Below, in pieces: positions 5,307-8,135 of a DNA stretch of 8,135 nt (its first letter is position 1; every line of letters begins with the position of its first letter). The notes beneath the pieces are model-generated. The model did no database searches. It was not told the origin of the DNA and saw only the letters and a list, made by a program, of their open reading frames with translations. The stretch is from Lentisphaeria bacterium. Lineage in GTDB: Bacteria > Verrucomicrobiota > Lentisphaeria > Oligosphaerales > JAFGRS01. A program made the translations under genes and the position numbers. The stretch is from positions 1-8,135 of the forward strand of contig JAFGRS010000695.1 in the NCBI GenBank assembly GCA_016935045.1, read 5' to 3'.

Positions 5307-7151
5307 ATGGTCATTACGATTGCAAGCGGAAAAGGCGGTACGGGCAAGACCACGTTCGCCGTGAACCTGGCATACGCGCTCGCCGGGCGCGAACAGGGCG
5401 TCCCTCCGGCCGGGCGCAGGCGCGTCCGGCTGCTGGACTGCGACGTCGAGGAGCCGAACGACCACCTCTTCGTCTGCCCGGAGTTCAGCGAGGAAACCGC
5501 GGTGACGGTCCCCAAGCCGGTCTGGGACCCGGCGAAATGCACGGCCTGCGGCAAGTGCGCCGAGGCGTGCCACTACAACGCCATCGCGCTCGTGAAGGGG
5601 AAGGTGTTGATTTTCAACGAGCTGTGCCATTCCTGCGGGGTGTGTTCCTACGTCTGTCCGGAGGGTGCGCTCGCGGAGCGCGCGGTCGAGATCGGCAAGG
5701 TCCAGGCCGCGCCGGGCCACGAGCCCTTCCTCTTTGCCCACGGACTGCTGAACGTCGGTGAGGCCCTGGCGCCGAACGTAGTGCGGGCCGTCAAGCGGTA
5801 TGTCGATCCCGACGCGGTCAATATCCTGGACGCCTCGCCCGGAACGGCCTGTCCCGTGGTGGAGTCGGTGCGGGGCGCGGACGCGGCGCTGCTGGTGACC
5901 GAGCCGACGCCGTTCGGGCTCAACGATCTCAAGCTGGCCGTCGGGCTGACGCTGAAACTGGGCGTGCCAACCGGGATCATCGTCAACCGCTCCGACGGAC
6001 AGGACCGCCTGATCGCGGACTATGCCGCCGACGTCGGCTTGCCGATCGCGGGCCGCATTCCCTTCCGGCGCGACTACGCGGAGGCGTATGCCGAAGGCGG
6101 CATCCTGGTCGAACGCTTCCCCGAACTGCGCCGGAACCTGCTGCACATCTACGACGCCCTGGCGACCGCCCGGCCACCCGAACCGGCCGAGGAGATCTTC
6201 GTGCTGAGCACGGGGCAGGCGGTCGCCTTCGAGAAGGGCAGCGCAGCCGGCTACAAGGAGATTACGGTCATCAGCGGCAAAGGCGGGACCGGGAAGACCA
6301 CGGTGACCGCATGCCTGGCCCAACTCGCGCAACACAAGATCCTGGCCGACAACGACGTGGACGCCGCCGACCTGCATTTGCTCCTGGTGCCCACCGTACA
6401 CGAAGGACACGATTTCAGCGGCGGAGCCAAAGCCCGCATCGATGCGGACATCTGCACTGGCTGTGGGGAATGTGCCGCGGCCTGTCACTTCGACGCCATC
6501 TTCGAAGATCGTGCCGCCCATCCCCAGGGGACTGTCGTCTACCGTGTCGAGTCGCTGGCCTGCGAGGGTTGCGGGTTGTGTCCGCTGGTCTGTCCGGTGG
6601 CTGCCATCCGCACCGGGAGGAACGTCACCGGGCGCTGGTACGTCTCGGGCACCGCCTACGGTCCGATGGTGCATGCCCGGCTGGGGATTGCCGAGGAGAA
6701 CTCCGGCCGGCTCGTCGCCCAGGTCCGCGGCCGTGCGGCAGAACTGGCGGCTGAACTCGGACAGGAACGGATCCTGGGTGATGGTCCGCCGGGCACCGGC
6801 TGTCCGGTGATCGCGTCGGTCTCGGGTACGGACCTGGTGGTGATCGTCACGGAGCCGACGGTGTCCGGGGTCCACGACATGGAGCGGGTCATGCAGTTGG
6901 CGGATCACTTCCGCGTGCCGACCGTCGTGGTGATCAACAAGGCCGATCTGAATGCGGCCCAGGCGGGACGCATCGAGACGATCGCGGCGGCGCACGGCTC
7001 GCGGGTGATCGGCCGCATCCCCTTTGACCGCGCCGTGAACGATGCGCTGATGGCGGGCAAGACCGTGATCGCCTACGGCCAAACCCCGGCCGCGGACGCG
7101 ATTAGGGAGGTCTGGAAACACCTTCAAGATACGCTCGCGAACGCACTCTGA
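5307..7151 (+). CDS. Tandem fusion of two ferredoxin-containing MinD/ParA-type ATPases
   Basis: The 614-residue chain is two complete MinD-superfamily ATPases end to end; in the Desulfovibrio ORP locus such ATPases are separate genes. Half one (about 1-290) has Walker A SGKGGTGKTT (7-16), DCDVEEPN (44-51), a 2[4Fe-4S] insert (Cys78, 81, 84, 88 and Cys107, 110, 113, 117), and switch II DASPGTACP (175-183). Half two (about 317-614) has Walker A at 323-332, DNDVDAADLH (348-357), a second insert (Cys383, 386, 389, 393 and Cys419, 422, 425, 429), and switch II DGPPGTGCP (492-500). Both keep the signature Lys (9 and 325) that acts across the dimer interface in this family, so the halves may dimerise within one chain. 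About 26 residues rich in Pro, Glu and Ala join them. The ATG at 5307 has AAGGA at 9-nt spacing; earlier codons precede the conserved strand. Likely role: ATP-driven handling of Fe-S or Mo clusters for the DiNase proteins. A reading-frame error joining two genes is unlikely because the linker is clean. Confidence 0.93.
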   Translation: MVITIASGKGGTGKTTFAVNLAYALAGREQGVPPAGRRRVRLLDCDVEEPNDHLFVCPEFSEETAVTVPKPVWDPAKCTACGKCAEACHYNAIALVKGKVLIFNELCHSCGVCSYVCPEGALAERAVEIGKVQAAPGHEPFLFAHGLLNVGEALAPNVVRAVKRYVDPDAVNILDASPGTACPVVESVRGADAALLVTEPTPFGLNDLKLAVGLTLKLGVPTGIIVNRSDGQDRLIADYAADVGLPIAGRIPFRRDYAEAYAEGGILVERFPELRRNLLHIYDALATARPPEPAEEIFVLSTGQAVAFEKGSAAGYKEITVISGKGGTGKTTVTACLAQLAQHKILADNDVDAADLHLLLVPTVHEGHDFSGGAKARIDADICTGCGECAAACHFDAIFEDRAAHPQGTVVYRVESLACEGCGLCPLVCPVAAIRTGRNVTGRWYVSGTAYGPMVHARLGIAEENSGRLVAQVRGRAAELAAELGQERILGDGPPGTGCPVIASVSGTDLVVIVTEPTVSGVHDMERVMQLADHFRVPTVVVINKADLNAAQAGRIETIAAAHGSRVIGRIPFDRAVNDALMAGKTVIAYGQTPAADAIREVWKHLQDTLANAL

Positions 7152-7188
7152 AGAACAAGAACCGGGACCCACAACAGGAGACACGATC

Positions 7189-7959
7189 ATGCGCATCGCC
7201 GTAACCGCTCGAGGCAGGACACTCGATGACCAGGTCGAACCACGATTCGGCCGCTGTCCCTACTTCCTCTTGGTCGATACCGACACGCTGGACACCGAGG
7301 CCATCGAAAACCCGAACCTGGCCCTGGGCGGTGGCGCGGGCATCCAGTCGGCGCAGTTGATGGCCGAACACGATGCCAAGGTGGTCCTGACGGGGAACTG
7401 CGGACCGAATGCGTACCAGACACTCACTGCCGCGGATATCGAGGTCGTCGTCGGCGTGAGCGGCACGGTTCGTGAGGCTGTCCAGCGCTTCCGGTCCGGC
7501 GCCTTCGCATCCACGCAGGTGCCCAACGTGGCAAGTCACTTCGGCATGGGCGCCGCAACACAACCACCGGGGCCCGGCATGACGGGAGGTGTGGACATGG
7601 GACGCGGTATGGGCATGGGCGGCGGCCGCGGCATGGGTGGCGGTCGCGGCATGGGTGGCGGTCGCGGCATGGGTGGCGGTCGCGGCATGGGCATGGGCGG
7701 CCGCGGCATGGGCATGGGCGGCGGCGTGCCGATCCCGGTGGCCGGGGCCGGCATGGCGCCGACCGGCAAGGTCAAGCGCCGGCTGGTCGCCGTCGTGGAT
7801 GGGCCCGCATGTACGGGCTGCGGCGTGTGTGTCGACGCGTGCCCGGTCGAGGCCATCACAATCGACAGGATCGCCGTCGTCGACGCGAACACCTGCACGG
7901 GGTGCGGACAGTGCGTCACCGAGTGTCCCGAGGATGCCTTGGCGCTCAAGAAGGGGTGA
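7189..7959 (+). CDS. DiNase (ORP-like) domain fused through a Met/Gly/Arg repeat linker to a 2[4Fe-4S] ferredoxin
   Basis: This 256-residue protein has three parts. Residues 1-107 are a DiNase/NifX-type fold (MRIAVTARGR, FGRCPYFLLVD at 20-30, AKVVLTGNCGPNAYQTL at 63-79, VVVGVSGTVREAV at 86-98); Cys23 and Cys71 are its only Cys residues. Residues 118-190 are a low-complexity linker of Gly, Met and Arg with near-exact repeats of GMGGGR. Residues 200-256 are a bacterial-type ferredoxin with Cys208, 211, 214, 218 and Cys236, 239, 242, 246, spaced for two [4Fe-4S] clusters. No signal peptide is present. CAGGAG 8 nt upstream fixes the start. The gap to the tandem ATPase is 37 nt, so it is probably cotranscribed and may be that ATPase's client. 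The ferredoxin could pass electrons to a cluster on the DiNase domain, and the Met-rich linker could bind Cu(I) or simply be flexible. These functions are inferred. Confidence 0.9.
   Translation: MRIAVTARGRTLDDQVEPRFGRCPYFLLVDTDTLDTEAIENPNLALGGGAGIQSAQLMAEHDAKVVLTGNCGPNAYQTLTAADIEVVVGVSGTVREAVQRFRSGAFASTQVPNVASHFGMGAATQPPGPGMTGGVDMGRGMGMGGGRGMGGGRGMGGGRGMGGGRGMGMGGRGMGMGGGVPIPVAGAGMAPTGKVKRRLVAVVDGPACTGCGVCVDACPVEAITIDRIAVVDANTCTGCGQCVTECPEDALALKKG
7633..7686 (+). repeat. Three perfect 18-bp tandem units, within a longer degenerate array (7609-7725)
   Basis: ATGGGTGGCGGTCGCGGC is repeated three times without mismatch and encodes MGGGRG. Imperfect units with ATGGGC and GGCCGCGGC flank it on both sides. 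The array is in frame, so unit gain or loss would change linker length by six residues without breaking the ferredoxin. Perfect copies suggest recent slippage or repeat collapse in assembly. Confidence 0.9.
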
Positions 7960-8135
7960 ACAGACCCCGCAGTCCCCGGCGACCCGGCATCGCCGCTCGG
8001 AGAGCGCCTCCCACCCTGGGGCCCGCGGTTCCCGGCGGTGGGCCGAACGGACGCCGGTGCGGCGGGGAATCGCCGCTTCCAGGTGGGACGGCGCGGAGAT
8101 GGGCGTTCCGGTTGCGCGTGCGGGTGAGTTGTGGA
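7960..8135. other. Right flank with clustered GC hairpins, no supported gene
   Basis: After the last stop codon come three possible stems: GGCGA/TCGCC (7978-7982 with 7990-7994), CGCTC/GAGCG (7994-7998 with 8002-8006) and CCCACC/GGTGGG (8010-8015 with 8037-8042). None is followed by a T-tract, so they may form a non-canonical end of the operon transcript. An ATG at 8099 opens a frame to the window edge, but its GGAG is directly adjacent and no family is recognisable. Confidence 0.4.

Noticed and set aside
4959..7196. 745-codon minus-strand open frame opposite the FmdB and tandem ATPase genes
   Set aside because: The plus strand has unmistakable P-loop and ferredoxin motifs with good ribosome sites. 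The minus frame is rich in Arg, Asp and His in a way typical of an antisense shadow.
7609..7725. CRISPR-like repeat array
   Set aside because: The units are contiguous with no spacers, in frame, and encode a Gly/Met/Arg linker.
2783..7959. Classical nitrogenase (nif) cluster
   Set aside because: The DiNase domains resemble NifX/NifB C-termini, but no nifHDK, nifEN or full NifB is present; the context fits an ORP-type locus better.
8099..8135. Start of a new gene at the right edge
   Set aside because: Only 12 codons are visible, the GGAG directly touches the ATG, and no family can be recognised.

Overview
High-GC bacterial DNA, probably from an anaerobe. The evidence is a sigma-54-type activator, sigma-54-type promoter elements, and many ferredoxin-type Cys clusters in MinD/Mrp-family ATPases and in NifX/ORP-type (dinitrogenase iron-molybdenum cofactor, 'DiNase') proteins. 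The host lineage cannot be fixed from this window. The gene set resembles the 'orange protein' (ORP) locus known from Desulfovibrio: a sigma-54 regulator between two groups of genes for Mrp/MinD ATPases and a DiNase-fold Mo/Cu-cluster protein. I read the window as an extended and rearranged relative of that locus.

Minus strand, read right to left. A PAS-AAA+-Fis sigma-54 activator (2460 to 1060) is followed by a short hybrid gene (828 to 202). The hybrid joins an Mrp/NBP35 ATPase to the C-terminal half of a DiNase/ORP domain, and two inner segments are missing. A good sigma-54 promoter (941 to 926) precedes the hybrid, and a perfect 16-bp dyad (969-984) lies upstream of that promoter.

Divergent region 2461-2782. 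It holds a near-consensus sigma-54 element facing right (2756-2771), so close to the first gene that the transcript would be almost leaderless. A weaker sigma-54 element faces the regulator (2608 to 2593). A strongly G-rich tract (2700-2736) lies between them.

Plus strand, 2783-7959, seven genes in one direction: a small DiNase protein; a DUF5320-type Gly/Arg/aromatic-rich protein; a small Gly/Met-rich zinc-ribbon protein with the same first nine residues; a radical SAM enzyme with a C-terminal winged helix; an FmdB-type zinc ribbon; a tandem fusion of two ferredoxin-containing MinD-type ATPases in one 614-residue chain; and a DiNase domain joined by a Met/Gly/Arg repeat linker to a 2[4Fe-4S] ferredoxin.

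Inferred working model: the activator, perhaps sensing redox or metal through a Cys-bearing PAS domain, turns on both arms through sigma-54. The ATPases load or move Fe-S or Mo/Fe/Cu clusters onto the DiNase proteins. The radical SAM enzyme, FmdB protein and DUF5320-like proteins are candidate accessory maturation factors. The cofactor and physiological role are unproven.
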